A stretch of DNA of 64,000 nt from Diadophis punctatus similis (lineage: Eukaryota; Chordata; Lepidosauria; Squamata; Dipsadidae): NCBI GenBank assembly GCA_023053685.1, contig JALIGW010000004.1, positions 86,127,249 to 86,191,248 of the forward strand. Reading direction: 5' to 3'. Positions 43,701 through 57,934 of this stretch are shown piece after piece. The translations under genes and the position numbers were made by a program. The notes under the pieces were generated by a model that had not been told where the DNA came from, searched no databases, and saw only the letters and a program-made list of their open reading frames with translations. The first letter of the stretch is position 1. Each line of letters opens with the position of its first letter.

Positions 43701-44460
43701 TTTATAAACTTAAGGAAAACCTTTTCATTACTGGCAGTCAGACTGAGGAAACCGTATTTGTTTTCTTTCACTCTCCTGAATGGCTTTTAGGTACTAATCT
43801 AAAATAACATCACTTTCTTTCACTCCATGTTCTGCATTTTTTTTTTAAATTACAGCTCAGTTTCTTGTTTCTGTCTGTCTAATAGTGTGTGCTGTTATTC
43901 TACTTTGCTGAGAGCCAGTCTGTATTCTGCAAAAGAGGATCAACAAGCAACCAAACAAGTTTGAAACACAAAACAGGAAAGATTTGCAGATCTGGCAAGA
44001 AAAACAAAAGTGTTAGAAAAAGTTACCTTTGTCCTGCAACTGTAACCAGAGTTAGCTAATGCAAAGGATGCCACTAAGCTCTCTGAGTGGGCAAGATAGG
44101 TTTTAATTCCTTTGTTTGAAGTCCACTCTGGTTGCAGTCGGGAGAGGCCGTTAGTCATATGTGTGGAACATATAATGTGGAGTTGCGTTCATGTGTATAG
44201 TTCACACTTCGCAGGGATGGGAAGCTGCCAAGACAGACCCTGTTTCTCCAGCTTCTTGTGACTGGAAGCACCCAGAGAAATACGGCTCTGCTTTGTTGTT
44301 GGAGAAAAGGTTCCTTGTAACAAAACAGACACTCTGAGGATCCTTTGAAGTTTCCCAGTCGCAGGCTAACCTGTTGGATGTCTGGCCTCTCAGAATCATT
44401 CATTGTGACAAGTCCGGTCGTCAGAGCCCCAGATAACATTGCCAGATCACGATTTTTAAA
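40717..44460. other. Intron 1, repeat-poor stretch
   Basis: No transposon ends, pol III boxes or coding exons are recognised; a G-rich GGGTGGGGGTGGG lies near 42545. The low repeat density compared with the rest of the intron is notable. Confidence 0.45.
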
Positions 44461-47400
44461 TACACACACACACACACTGTAAATATATATAAAACAAAGA
44501 GCAATCCTGGGCATACAACCAAAGTTACTATAGAAATACAATGTTTGCAGAAATATTGTGGTTGTAAAGCCTCCCATTTAAGAAACTGAGCAGAGACCCA
44601 CCAAATTCCCCTTCTGGCTTCTCTTGTTCAGGCGGCATTTCCAAATAATGTAGCCCCATGCGATCCCTTCGGTCTCCTGCTTGTGGATCTTTTAATTGTT
44701 CATGATGAGAACTCGATTGCAAACAGATGTTGCAGTGTTGCACAAGAGTCCTCCTCTGTAGCTCTACTTGCCAGAGGAGAAGCTTCGAGGCCTGCTCCGT
44801 GGGAAATGGCTGCATAGGAAATGAGAGAAGGTCTCAGAGAGACTGAAGAGGAAGGGCAACAGGGACCTCTGCCTCTGCTTCAGCTGGAGATACCAAAGAC
44901 TAGATCCAGTGACCTTGATGGATCGGTTGTGTTCATCAAGTCACTGTCAACCACGTGGATAGATCCTCCATGAAGAAATGGCCCCCGACCCCCTTGGGTC
45001 CTTGAGGTCTTCCACCTGAAACTGAGTCCATTATTCCCTTTGCTTCTGGTTGTCCTGCCCTCCTCCTTCTTCTCTTTCCTTCCAGCTTTTCCAGCATTCG
45101 AACCTTCTCCAGATCTTTGCATAAAGTATCCAAAGTAGGTTAATTCGGGCCTGATGGTTTTGATATTTATGGATGACATGAAAAAGATGTTTATGGAAAT
45201 ACTTTTTATTAAAAGAAATTTATTTAAATAAGTCATAACACAAACAAAACACATTTTAAACCTAATAGGTAACTGGGATGATCCATAAAGCTAAATAATT
45301 ATTATGTTGAAAGTCAAGTCAAGTCAAATATTTATTACAGTCAGAAAGTCCAGTACCATTCAGAATGCTGAGAGGGTATCTAGTTAAAAGTTCCAGATGT
45401 TGAAAGAATAACTCTGTGTAAGAATAGGTTGCACAGTCTTTCAGATCCATTCTCAACTAGTGCTTTAGAGCATGTGGGAACAGCTGCTAGAAGGTGTTGC
45501 AGACAAGTGTCACACACTCACGTGCTCTGAAATATCTTTTGAAAACACCATCCAAAGCAGGGCTTAGCATTCCACCTTGAGCCATCGTTTTCATCCAGAA
45601 TGTGGTCGCACGGAAAATGGTATCTTAATTCCCCAAAAATATATGTTCCATCAGTATACCATGGCCAAAATTGGCAGCCCACTTCGTCATACACTCTTAT
45701 TCTTCTTCTGTTTTAAATGTTAATAAAAGTTTATACATTTCAGCAATTACGTGTTCATCATTAGCACACAATTTATTTTCAAATTCTGACTTAATGTTGT
45801 TCAATTCCAAATGTCCTTTTGACTACTTTAAATTTTTTTCAACTACTAACCGGTTCTGACCCAGCTTATCTTTTCAAAATTGGCCAAGGTTGACTATTGG
45901 CCCATTCCACCCCATAGAATCCCATTCCTTCTTGGATTCAGACTGAGGGTAGATGGTCACATCTGCAGTTGCCACTACTTCTTTATTTAGTGCCCCCGTG
46001 GCATCTGCCATGGGTTTCCTATTAGATCTGCAACTGCCAGAAGGAAGGGGGGCTCCGGGGGGGCTTTAATACACCGGCACTAAATGATTACCCTCCAGAT
46101 GAGGTTCAGAAGATGAGAATCTGCCACCATCCTGTGTATCCTTTGGAAGCCACTCGGTCATGACGGGTTACCTGATAAGACAAGAGCTTGGGTGTCTTTC
46201 CGAAAGGCGAGATGGATGTCAGTGAATTTGTGGAGCAACATCAATTATGAAATGTAATAGCTTTTCTGGACTTGCCGGGATCAGAGGGATCTTTATAGGG
46301 CTGCATATTTATGAATCCGAGGCCCATAGCAGGAGGAGACTCCTTACTTTCCTCATAGGCTCAGTTTAATTTAATAGAGGTCAGTTTACAAAGCATACAA
46401 ACTTCTGAAAGCTTCCTGACAGTGAGAGGCCAAGCCTAACCTGAAGCTCCCTTTCATGAAGACGGGCTCCGAGTGCCTCTTGCCAAGAGGTTTTCTTTTT
46501 CTTTCTTCTTTCAAATTTGTTTTATTACGGTGTTATAAGACATACACAATAAATTATGGTAGTTTGATACGGTGGTATTTATACAGTGTTGACTAGAGGT
46601 TATTAATGATCTAATGTTTAGATGATTTAGACCGTGAAAGATTTGTTAAAAGGATGATATCATTGTTACTGCAACTATGATTTAAAATGTCGGTTTTAAT
46701 CAGCGCAGGAAGATTTAGCTTTTAAATTCAGCACTAATTATTACACGAAGAAGGTCTAGTTTTCCCTCCAAGGGATAACGCTGGGTGCCATAGACAAGAG
46801 TCTCTAAAAGGCTTCTAAAACCCGGTAGTGAACAAGGGGCCATCAGCGGCCCTTCAGGGGCCTTCAGAAGTAGGTGGCAGGACCACCTCTATGGATTTAT
46901 TCTAGCATTTTTAGTCCTTTGTTACAGGGAGAAGTAAGAAGAAAAAAAACACCCTATTGTCGGGTGTCCTCCAAGTATATTGGCTTCTGATGATGAATGT
47001 CCAACAGACCAAAGGGCACCAAGTCAAAATGCTATGCAGTGGATTGTCTTCCTCCTCTCCCTCCTTCCTTCAAAGTTCTTCTACTTTGAAGTTTGGAGCT
47101 TGTGCAAAATGGTTTCAATTGTCCTAGACCCTGTGATGGCTGCCTAGACCTGGGATGTGCAGTTTGAAGACTTGGGTGACCTCAGTTTCTTCTCTTGGGC
47201 CGAGAATTTCAAGTGGCATCATTCGTATCACACAAAACCCAGTTACCCGTTTTCTAGGTTCCTGCAGTACAGACTAGGTTTGTAAACATCTTAAGCCAAG
47301 AAAAACGGAACAAAAGTAACATCAACCAAGACTAGAAGCCTGGTTACCAAGGATGCAGCTGCCATGTTAGTAGAAAGGTCCAGAGGGTATGGATGGTTCA

Positions 47401-48684
47401 AAATGGCAGCTATGACTGTGCGGTTGTGAGACCAAAGGATGGCTGGCACGTTGGCAGTCATTTTAATCCTGGTGGCAAAAAATACAGGAATTATTTAACA
47501 ACTCCTTAACTGATAGACAATGAGAGATTTAGAATAGTGAAAAGCGATTTTTTTAAAAAAAAGTTACCCTGAAAATAAATAGATCCGAACACACATTGTG
47601 GGTGCTGAAAACACTTTTATCACACCTTGCAATGTGTAACATTACTTTTACTCAACTTACTTTAACAAGTTTTGCACAAAATCTGGAAATAAAACTTTTA
47701 TTCAGGCCTACAGTTTAATAATCACCAATGAAAAATGAGTCCTTCTTGTAACAGTGAGTTAACAATTTGTATCTGTAGCATATGCCGGGATATGTTTAAT
47801 TATAAAGGTGATGATAAACCCAGGTTGCAACATGTACCTGGCAGAGAGAATGGAATAGATATTTATATTTGCACCTGGAAATGCCTCTTTTGGTTTCCAA
47901 AAGGCATTTGGGTTCCAGGTCGTACTTTTCAAGTGCATAATATTTTCATGCAGAAATATTAAGTTGTGCAAAAGTGTGTCACACTCAATACATCCAGACA
48001 AAGTCCAGAGGTTAAATGGAAGGTCTGAGTTCCTTGTGTCAAAATAATATTTACTAGTCTCTAAAACAGCTGGTAGCACTTAATCGGGAATTGGATGATA
48101 GAAATGTCCGTGTAATCAGATGATCCATAGGGAAATGATTTCATGCGGAGCTCTTAATGAGGTTTCTCTTTTCTGTCATATTCGTGTTATCCCACAGTCT
48201 CCCTTCAAACAATAAAGGTAATGAGCATTAGGAGCGTGTCTCTGATTATTACTCCACGGGAAACTAATCCCAGTGTCAATATTTGCACGAAACTGAAAGC
48301 ATGCGTTTTAAATGTATCCCCCCCTTCATATTAAGTCTTCCTGTGATCCTTTGATGGGACCCAGGCAGCATTCCTTCTTCCTTTTTCTACAGTTTGTAAA
48401 ACAGCATTTAATGTGCATCTTTCCTTCGTTAAGCGGTGGGAAATTGAGGGGAGAGTACGGAATATTTCCCTTCCGAGCAGGTTGTCTAGGCTGAGTCCAG
48501 CTGGGCTTGGCCCAAAGGGAGAGATCCATGGAGGTTCTGTGGAAGACACACCCAAGTGGCTGGCCTTGGACTTCTTTTAGGGAAGGTGGCCTTTTTTCTT
48601 TCTTTTTTTAAACTTTTTAAACTTCACGATCTAACCTGTAGTTCTGGAATTTCCTGGCAGCCTCTTATCCAAATATTTAATAGG
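44461..48684. other. Intron 1, repeat-poor stretch
   Basis: A short (CA)n occurs at 44461-44478. The segment 46180-46470 looks single-copy and moderately GC-balanced, without transposon features, and could be regulatory. No exon is seen. Confidence 0.45.
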
Positions 48685-48760
48685 TCCTTATTGTAGGTTT
48701 TTGAGATTAGTCAAGGTTCACTAGATATGGTCGCCTAGTTTGAGACTCCATCAAAGTCTA
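48685..48760 (-). mobile_element. Degenerate 5S-derived SINE fragment
   Basis: On the minus strand CTTGACTAATCTCAAAAACC follows GCGACCAT, a layout like the 17075 copy (TTTGGCTAATCTCAGAAAGC). The match is weak. Confidence 0.3.
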
Positions 48761-51104
48761 AGGAAGTCTGTGCCAAATTAACTTATTCTGGTAGAATATT
48801 ATGACTCTTCTCTTCTATCCTGGCTGTAAAAAAAAATACAATAATACACTAAGTAAGATACTACTAGCTGGTCTTTTCTGCAAATCCACTGCCTCAGGTA
48901 TGCATTAGAGACACTCTGCAAATTAGACCCCATTTCCTCTGGGGCTGTAACATACACTTTGTGGGCAGAATCTTGCTAAGTTTATAGACAAGGGAGTTCA
49001 GCTAAAAATCCATTATACTAAACAGATCAGAGTATTATGTAAAGGCGATGTATTTATCTGAATGTTGAGCTTTGTGTTTAGTATATATGTATTTTATTAC
49101 TGTGTTTTCTTTTACCTATTTTATCTTAGAAATAGACCTTGTATTTTACCTTTAATTTGTTTTCTTTCATATCGCCATAAGAACAATCAATGGGTAAACT
49201 AGCTACCCAAGACTGCCTGAGGTAACAACCTCACTCCATCACTCCAAGCTCAGTTATAAGTGTCATGTCCCTTAAGGATTCTTTCCATAGCTTCAGGTGA
49301 TGCAAACTGAAAAATGTCCATTATAACTGGACAGGCAGAGACCTGCGACTCCATTCAGGTTGGTGCAGAGCCTGGCAACTTTAAAGCAAAGGATCAAGCA
49401 AAAGTAGCTCATGCCCACAGGCCAAACTGCATTTGGCCTTTGACAATCTGGAAAAGCTCCTTTGGACTTCTCTGTGTCCCTGCAGTGGTAGCAGAATATA
49501 CATTTTCACCACCATCCCGACTGAGAAGTTAAATCTTAGGCTTCATCGGACCTAAATCAGGGAGCGCAGCTAAATGTTGAGGAGCAGCTAAATAAGCATA
49601 ACCAAACAGGGGTCTCCAGGAAGGCCGGAAGCAAACTAGGAAAGCAAATGTCCTTATTCTTACGCACGTTGTCAAGCCAACCTCCCTCAGCTGAGCTCAG
49701 CTCTTGGGTGTGTCATGGACATGACTTTACAGTCTAGCCCACAAACTTGGTGCTCAATAGGCAGCAAGAAAATAGATGAGTTTCTCTTTGCTTTGGGTTT
49801 AGCTTTGGTTGGCTGAAGTGTCACTCAAAAGTGAAGTGATCCCCTTTGTATTTGTTGCCACAAACAACCACACTACTTTGTTCCAATCATCCACAAGCCC
49901 CTGCGCAGGTTGAGTGGGTGCGCAGAGATCTCGGTGAGCAAATCACAGCAGCCAAATGTGGGAAACTGGCTTCACCATGAAATTTCACCGAGGCCAAATG
50001 AGATGTTTCACTGCACTGAGATGGGGCCTCCCCAATCCGTTTGGGCCTCCTAAGCCTCACTAGTCCCTTTAAAGCAGCATGAATTTGGACGATGTACTCT
50101 TGATAGCCAGAAATTATCCTAATTATCATTTTTCCTATTAATCCCAAATATCTTGTATCCAGAAGTGTTAGGACTGCCCCAAGGGCTGTGGGAAATGTCC
50201 AATTTCTGGGACAGGAAGACCAGAGAATTCTATGTTTCTGACCAACGTAGATCTGATCCAGCTGTTCCGTGTGATCCAGAATCTTCCAGAAGTGAATATT
50301 CTGGAACCAGAAGTAGTTCAGGATGTTTCAGACATGATCTGACTCCAAGAATGGATGGTCTGGGATCAAAATGGATTCATTCTGTGTTCCCTGGAATGTT
50401 CTCTTCCTCAAATGAGGATTTGTACTTCCCCAACAGTGAAACATTAACTACCACCCACCTTGGATGTGACTTAAATTCCAGTAGTTAAAACTAAATAATA
50501 TGCAGAATCACTTTGATTAGTACTATCCATAAAGAGGCAGAGAAATTACCTGCCCAGAAAGTAAGTTCACCCTGATATCCAGGTGATTCTTCTGCTTTCA
50601 ATTGTAGGAGGTTTATAGTATCCATTATCTGAGGTTACAAATCTCAGCACACCTAGAGAGGCCCCACATTAGGAGCAACCAGACAGGGTTTTCAGCATTA
50701 GTAACTAAATCTTTCTGGAGAATGAATTAGCTGCACATAAATAGAAGAAAGAGAGCTAAGTTGCCTTTTCAGATGCGAGAACTGTGTTTAATGGCAGCCT
50801 TTATAAAATAAGCACTCATAATAGAATACAACTTTATCTAACTGCCTGTCCATTGTCTTCTTTAGTGACACCTTTCCTATCTAGGGTATCCTGGCTGGGG
50901 TTTGGTTGTAGGGCATCCCTGCTAAGTGTAGCTGTATCCACAATTCCACAAGTCACAATTCATCTGGCTTTTGAACAGCATTCATGCCCAAGTAACTGGA
51001 TCCGTCCCTTGCTTCCTTCTCACAGAATGGGGCAGAGCTGTCCTCTCTGGCGCCTCCTGCCTGTGCTGTTGCCCTGCGTGAATTAGCCTTTCATGAATTG
51101 CAAT
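48761..51104. other. Unassigned intronic DNA
   Basis: No features recognised. Confidence 0.45.
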
Positions 51105-51310
51105 GAGCTGTGAGAATAACCTTGGGAGGCAGGAAGAAGAGACTCCCAGCCAAGATGAGATAAGAGAATAGCTGACTCCAAAGGAGGAAAGGGTCTCGGG
51201 GGAGACCCTCCCTAGTTCTTTGGGAAGTAAAGTGGGGGGAGGGGCACAAGAGCTTTCAGACTTGCAAAGTTCTTTTTGTTAGCGGAGAAATAAATCCTCC
51301 GGAGGTCGAT
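51105..51310 (+). mobile_element. Possible LTR fragment
   Basis: Same order of short blocks as 4830-5062 (ACCTTGGGAGG, GACTCCCAGCC, ACCCTCCCTAG, CTTGCAAAG, then GAAATAAATCC as polyadenylation signal). Ends not found. Confidence 0.25.
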
Positions 51311-52167
51311 GGATCGTCGCTTCCCTTTTGAAAACATATTTACTTAGAAAATAAAACCTGAGATTCAAATCTAATTAACAAAATATTTATTTCAGTAGAA
51401 AAGAATAAAAAAATCCTTATTAAGACTACATTTTATCGGCTAAGGAAATAAATCACTTCTACCTTGGTAGAAATGGCGATGAGAAAGGAAGGAGGAAACC
51501 TCTGGAATGCAGACATGCGTAGTAGAATATATCATACATCTGCTTGACCATAGATACAAGAAACAGTAGAAAAATATAGAGATGCACAAACTGACAATAT
51601 TCACATCGTGACACTTTTACTGTAAACTTACAAAAAAAACAGGTAGCACTAGTGAATATTGTTTTACTTCCCTGCCTGGATTGTCTCAAAAGGGCTGGCA
51701 TAAATACTGAATTTGCTTTTCTTTCCAGTCGGGTGTTAGTGACAGGATCCTTTTTGGTACAGAGCTATTAACAAATATAAAAAGATAAATTCTCCTTTGA
51801 ATTGAGCTCCTGAGGCCTTCAAGGACACCTCCAAGCAATGTCCTGGCAGCAACAGAGAAGAAGGTTGCCTTTTACAGGCTTCCATGAATATTTTTTCCCC
51901 CAGCTTTCTAAGCCAGCCCAGAGCCCGGGCATTTCCTGGTGGAGCTCCATGCAAGAACTGGTCAGGCTGCTAGCCAAAGCCAAGACAGGTGAGCCAAGTC
52001 CTGCCCTCTTCTGAAAGTGGCAGATAGATGCCAATGAGGTAACTAATATGTTTGTGGCCAAATAAGCAGAAGAGGGACCAAGTAATGGTAGTAGCAGAAG
52101 AAATGCAAGAAATGTGAGTCAACACAAGTTCAGGTCCTGATAACCTCATTTATTACATAAATATGTC
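51311..52167. other. Unassigned intronic DNA
   Basis: No features recognised. Confidence 0.45.
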
Positions 52168-52755
52168 CCTTTAATATTTATTTATTTATTTATTATTTAT
52201 TTATTTATTTATGGTTTCTTATATGCCGCCCCACTCCCAAGGGACTCAGGGCGGCTTACAACACAGGATAAATACAAGAAAACCAATAAATTCAATTAAA
52301 ATCAAAATATAAAAATTAAAAATTACAATATAAAAGAACCATTCAATCACCAGACATACCCGGGGGAGAGTGCAGATGGAGTTAAGCTCTACCCCCTGCC
52401 TGCAGGAAGAGCCATGTCTTAACGGCTTTTCGGAAGGCCAGCAGGGTGGGGATGGTTCGGGTCTCTGGAGGGAGTTGGTTCCAGAGCGCGGGGCCGGCCA
52501 CAGAGAAGGCTCTCCCCCTAGGACCCGCCAGCCGGCATTGCTTGGCTGACGGGAGCTGGAGGAGGCCAACTCTGTGGGCCCTAACCGGTCGGAGGGAAGT
52601 ATGAGGCAGAATGCGGTCCCGGAGATAACCTGGTCCTAAGCCATGAAGGGCTTTAAAGATGATGATCAACACCTTGAATTGGACCCGGAGACTAATGGGT
52701 AACCAATGCAGCTGGCGGAGTATGGGTGTTACGTGGGTGTACCTTGGCACACCCA
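52168..52755 (-). mobile_element. L2-like LINE, 3' end
   Basis: (TTTA)n at 52173-52213, then the antisense of GCCGCCCTGAGTCCC. The minus strand encodes about 125 residues including [20 protein letters not shown] and [20 protein letters not shown], the C-terminal block of L2/CR1-clade ORF2. It is the closest relative in the window of the 59521 element; a frameshift separates it from the final LWNQLPPE part. Confidence 0.92.
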
Positions 52756-54119
52756 CCACAATATACGTTAGAACATATACTCAAATGAACCATTTCTCTC
52801 AATACCAGCATCTACACAAACTTTTAACAAATGAGCAGCCTCCCTCTGTTGGGAAAACCCAGCCACAATTTCTTGGGCTGATAACTGTGAAGGGGAAGGG
52901 ATTTTCCCTTTGTGTCTCTCCATGGTCCTGTGTTCCAGCCTTGGGCCTCCACTGAATTTCATGGTGCAAAACAAACAATTAAGGTGGAATATGTGATGCT
53001 CATTCCTAGGAGTTTGATATCAAACTCTATTCTTCTCTCAGGTGTGCTTAAAGAGTGACTGTGTAACATCTGTGTGTGGGGGGGGAACCTTCCTGTTTTC
53101 ATAAACAGGAGATAATTGGTGACAACTTCAAAGAATTGGACTGACAAAGGGAAGAATGAGATCCATGGCAAACCAACAGAAAGGACCAACTATAGGAAGC
53201 ACCTTGATTCTCTGGCTTTCTGCTTCAAGGAGGAAGGCCTTGGCAAACATCCTTTCGTGCCTGTGGCCTGTAGAAAGAGGTAGTCGGTTACAGCATGGAT
53301 CTAATCCAAAATATGAAGAGCAGGAAAACTGGTGAGTTTTCACCTCACTAATAAAATATAGTGAAGCTGAGTTGGAGGAAAGTTGCTTCAACACATTAAA
53401 CTTCTTGTAGAATCAGATATGACATTTTTCCAGCTCCTAGCTATCCAAATTATCAAAGGGAAGTTGATTACACGATGAGAAGTTAAGTAAGTTGCATAAA
53501 CTGGATGCTGGATTAGTCAAAACATTGCTGGGTATTATTCTTAGTGTTGGAGAAGGCAACTTTTTATCCTGAGCTTGGAAATGAATCCAGTGTGTTTGCT
53601 TCTTTGTTTAGTGGTTTATTTGGCCCCTACGTGGATTCTCAAGAGTTATTTCTAATGTTTGCATCATCTGAAAAGTTTTATCCTATTAAAGCTAAAGCCA
53701 GAACAATTGTGCCCGCTTTCTTTTGAGCAAAGTCACTTCAGTCAAGTTGCTGACCTTCTGCTTGTTCTAGAGTAGCTTGAACTGACTTTGAAAGTTGCTC
53801 CGGATTTTTTTTTTTAAAAAAAGAGGATACAAAACCTTCTTGCTCCCAATGGAACCAAAAGGTGTTTAAAAAGTATGTGTGCATAATTAACTGCACTGGA
53901 ATTCCTGCCGTGCCAAGGAAAAAGATATTTAATATTCACTGATACCTGTTTTTCTATTTTTGTACCGACACTGTGATTTATAACCATTATTTTTTGCAGT
54001 GTATTGGATTACCTATTTTAACAGCTAATTCGCTTCTCTCCCTGACTCTTTCTTTGCTTCTTCCTCAAATAGCTTTCTAAAAGTACTTCTAAAGCCATTT
54101 CTGTGATCACTTCTAAACA
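52756..54119. other. Unassigned intronic DNA
   Basis: No features recognised. Confidence 0.45.
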
Positions 54120-54350
54120 GCCAGCAGAGTGCTTAGGGTGTGGTTATAACCCAAGACAGACTCGGGTTCAAGTCTGCCTTCAGCCCTGGAATCTCATTGG
54201 GTGACTTTGAGACAATCACTCTCTCCCAACCCAAAATCTATATTGCAAGCTGTTATTGTTGGGGGAAATGGGAGTAGTAGGTGTTTTTCAGCTTCTGGAG
54301 GAGATCTAGACATAAAATGCAATAAATAAATAAACAAACAAACAAATGAA
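54120..54350 (+). mobile_element. tRNA-derived SINE (MIR/CORE-like body)
   Basis: A tRNA-like head with box B GGGTTCAAGTC (54164-54174) is followed by GGGTGACTTTGAGACAATCA and CTCTCTCCCAACCC. The element ends in an AT-rich tail (AAATGCAATAAATAAATAAA with following CAAA units). Confidence 0.75.
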
Positions 54351-57159
54351 ATGGCAGCAATCCCAGGGAAACTAGAGAACTTGGGAAAGTCAATAATATT
54401 TGGCCAAATATTGTATTATTTTCAGTAAGCATTAGAATTTCTTATCTGCACAGGTAGAATTTATATTTTAAAAAGGAATTATATTTAAAATAGCATTTCC
54501 AAATACTTGATTGTTTCAAGCATTTCGGTTGAGTTTAGATTTTTGTTTTCTTTTGATATTGAATATGCATTTTTGCACGAATGAAACTTTTTTCCCAAGA
54601 TGAACATACAATGTACAAATTTGTAAAATAATCATAATCAACTTAATAATCTGAAATGTGTTTCTTTAGTAAAATGCTAGTTTGAATTCCTTGCTAGATG
54701 GTGGTTATCTTGCTTCTTTCTAGTCTTAAATTCACCCTGTGCCGTTTCTCTGCACTTCAATCTGCTCGGCCAATAGAGGAAGGTTGTTGGGGGTTTTTTT
54801 TATTACCTTAATGGTTTCCGTTTTCTGGTGATTGAGAGATGCTCCTTATCTTTATTATGATTTTGTCATTATTAACAAAAGTTATGTTCAAAGGAATTTT
54901 GCCTATGAGTATTTTGAACTTGTTTTGATACGTCAGATATCTGACAGGACGGTGAAAGGGCCGATTGTCTTTCTGATGTGGGCCGTGCATATAAAAAGGG
55001 GAGGGGGCTTTGGTAGGGCGGTCTTGACTTTTTTGACTCCCATCCTCTGCAGACAGCCGTGTCAGTCTAAGCCCTGCACTATGAGTTGAGGGGCTGAGAT
55101 CTCATGCATTCAAAATCCAAGCTGCTTTCTTGAGAGGGACTATGTGGCTATTTCCAGTAATGCAATTCGGATCTTAAGGTAGAGCCTGTTTATTCGAAGA
55201 AGCAACAACATTGTGACAGTGAAGCTTTTTAAGCCTGCGTGGAAAGATGAAAACCAGTTGTGGGAACGTCTCGTATCCTGAAGCCATGTGTAATGCTTTT
55301 GTGGATCACGTAAAGATTGCAAAGATTAGCTGTGATGATAATATTTCATTATAATATCCCAGGCACTTTAGAGTAGTGGTTTAATTTCCTCTTGAGCCGC
55401 TAACCAGCTTTTGTGAACGCTTAAAGACTTAAGTGTGAAATGAGGTTTAAGTGGCTATTTTGAAATTTTCTTTTCAGAATTCCTCACAGCCATTGACAAA
55501 ATAGCATACGTTGAAGGGAATTGCAGGTGTGCTTGACTCAATTTTGAGTCAAATTAGACATAATGTTTTCAAATTAGGAAATGAGGATGAGATTCAAATT
55601 GGAGCAGGAGGAGATAAATTGATTCAGGAATATTCAACATATAATTTCTGTGAATAATTGTTTATTTATTTGCAGGGCTTCTATACCACTCAGTGGAAAT
55701 TGGCTGTGTGTGGCTTACATTACATATAAATGAGATTAAAAAGCGCATATTCTAAAATGCAAAGCATTGCACCAGATGTGAAAATACCTCTGCATTTGCA
55801 AATCTCCAGATTACAGGAAAGAGAAACTCAATATCTCCATCCCCAAAACCTATCAAAAAACTCTTTCTGAAACCCAGCAAGAAGAGAAGCATCCAAACCA
55901 ACCTGAAAAAATAAGCAGTGCCCCAGAGTTGCTTTTACAGGTGTACTTTATATCTTTTTATACCTGTAATAAAACATAAGAAATATCCAAAGATATACTT
56001 TGGAGAAGTGATTTGGACCTTAGTTGGAGAAGATAGGTTCCAAAATCTAGCAAGCATTTGCCTTACATTTAAATCGCCTTTGCGATATTAGGAGTAAAAT
56101 AGTAGGATAAAAAATAAAAAATATCCCCAAGAAACAATATTCCAAAATGATTACAAAAGTGTTCCTTATCTGGACTGCTAAAATTATCATTATCTTCTAT
56201 CCAAATTAGCCTTCCTACCCTTAGCTCATTTTTGGACTACAAGTCCCATCTTTCCTCCCAACCTGTCAGGAGTTGTGCTCTGTAGCAATTGTAGAAATGA
56301 AATGTGAAAGAGGTTTGCACTAAAAAAAAAGGCATCTTTAGTCTTAAAGCATCCCCTTTAGTTTTATCAGAACACAACCACAATTAATTAATTGATACGT
56401 CATTCTCTCTGTTGCTGGTGTGACATCATTAAATCCAATCTAAATTAGGTTTAAATCATTGAAGTAGCATGGAATGAAGGAGAGGTGAAGAGAGAGAGAA
56501 CTATCATATCTTTAATTCAGTTCCCAATAACATGGGCAAAACAAGGGGGTCAGGTAGACGTAACTGTAACGATCCTATCAACCAACAGAACATTTACAGA
56601 GTTGGAATTGCTAACGTTTGTGTAAATCTGATAGGAAAGGTTAAAATCAGAGAATCTCCGCTTCAGTTCAAGAAGGAAAACACTGCAGGTGTTCCATCTG
56701 ATTCCCATCTCCTTTGACTGCACTGATGTTCCAGATGTTTGTAGGGTGGATGTGCCAGTAACATGTCTGCCTAGGCTACAGTTGCTGACACATTAATGTT
56801 GCAGTTATGACTTGGCGTGTGTGGCAAGCAAGCCCCTTCTTCAAAACAGCTGCAGAGAATACCTGCGTGGGTCCAGTCTTCATGTGGTGCGTGAATGGGA
56901 CCTCGGAGCATTGGAAACAGTAACCACACATTTCCTATTGGATTCCTTTGGCGGATGCCTGGTCCAGAAAATGCTCCGGAGGTGTCCTTTTGAAAGAGGA
57001 GATTGGCAAGAACATCCAAACAGGAAAACTGGTTTGTTTCACTGTAATTCGCAACCCCCTTTGGAACGTGTCTAGACTTTAATGAGACCGATCTTTTGGA
57101 GCAACAACGTTTCAGTTGCTGCTCTTCAGATGGGCCCAGTATCCATCTATCTCCAATTC
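54351..57159. other. Unassigned intronic DNA
   Basis: A short TTTATTTATTTGC run at 55664 may be a residual retroposon tail. No gene is seen. Confidence 0.45.
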
Positions 57160-57592
57160 AAACAGACCCCTCACATCCTGGACATAAACGGTGTCAATTT
57201 CTCCCCTCAAGAAGCTGCTATAGGGCATTGCATACCAAAACAACTACCGGTAGACACCTAGAGAGTTTTTCCCCCATGCCATCACTCTGCTAAACACCTA
57301 GTTCCCACAACATTGTCTTATGCCTAAAGATATTTACCCATATAGTATATTGCTACTATCCTTCTCATCTTCTCATCTTTCCTACTGCCTTCTCCTATTG
57401 ATACAATTTAATTTAATACTATGATATACTATGATTATCACTTGTTTGTATCTTATGATTTATGATCTATGACTTATCACTTTGTTGTTTGTATGTAGAC
57501 TGAGAGCTTCTGCACTGGAGACAAATTCCTTGCATGTCCAAACACACTTGGCCAATAAAGAATTCTGTTCTGCTCTGCTCTGCTCTGCTCTA
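57160..57592 (+). mobile_element. CR1-clade LINE 3' end (same family as 57935)
   Basis: It encodes DPSHPGHKRCQFLPSRSCYR followed by ALHTKTT, matching the last ORF2 residues of the 57935 element (DTSHPGHKLFQLLPSKRSYR). The 3' UTR ends with GACAAATTCCTTGCATGTCC and GGCCAATAAAGAATTC, then (CTGCT)n. It is a 5'-truncated copy. Confidence 0.88.
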
Positions 57593-57934
57593 TATTGGCA
57601 TTTCAGTTTCACTAAATATCTTCCTCCAGACACCTGTTTTAGTGTCTGGCTGGTCACTGTACCCAATCTTAAGGTATTTATAAAGATCATACATATGTTA
57701 AAATATATTTGCATGTTTTTAATTTCTCATTGCTATACTTTCACTCATTTTATTGGTCCTTTAAAATACTTCTTTTCCATTAAAATTTGTAAAATTTGTT
57801 CACAGTAATTTGCAACAACAACAAAAATCCTCTGGATGTTGCTACATAAGAGATAATATATTTTGTTGTGCATTTTCTTTTAATATATGTCTTTAAATGA
57901 ACTATTGGGTCCTTTTAATGGCTGGGAGGTCAAA

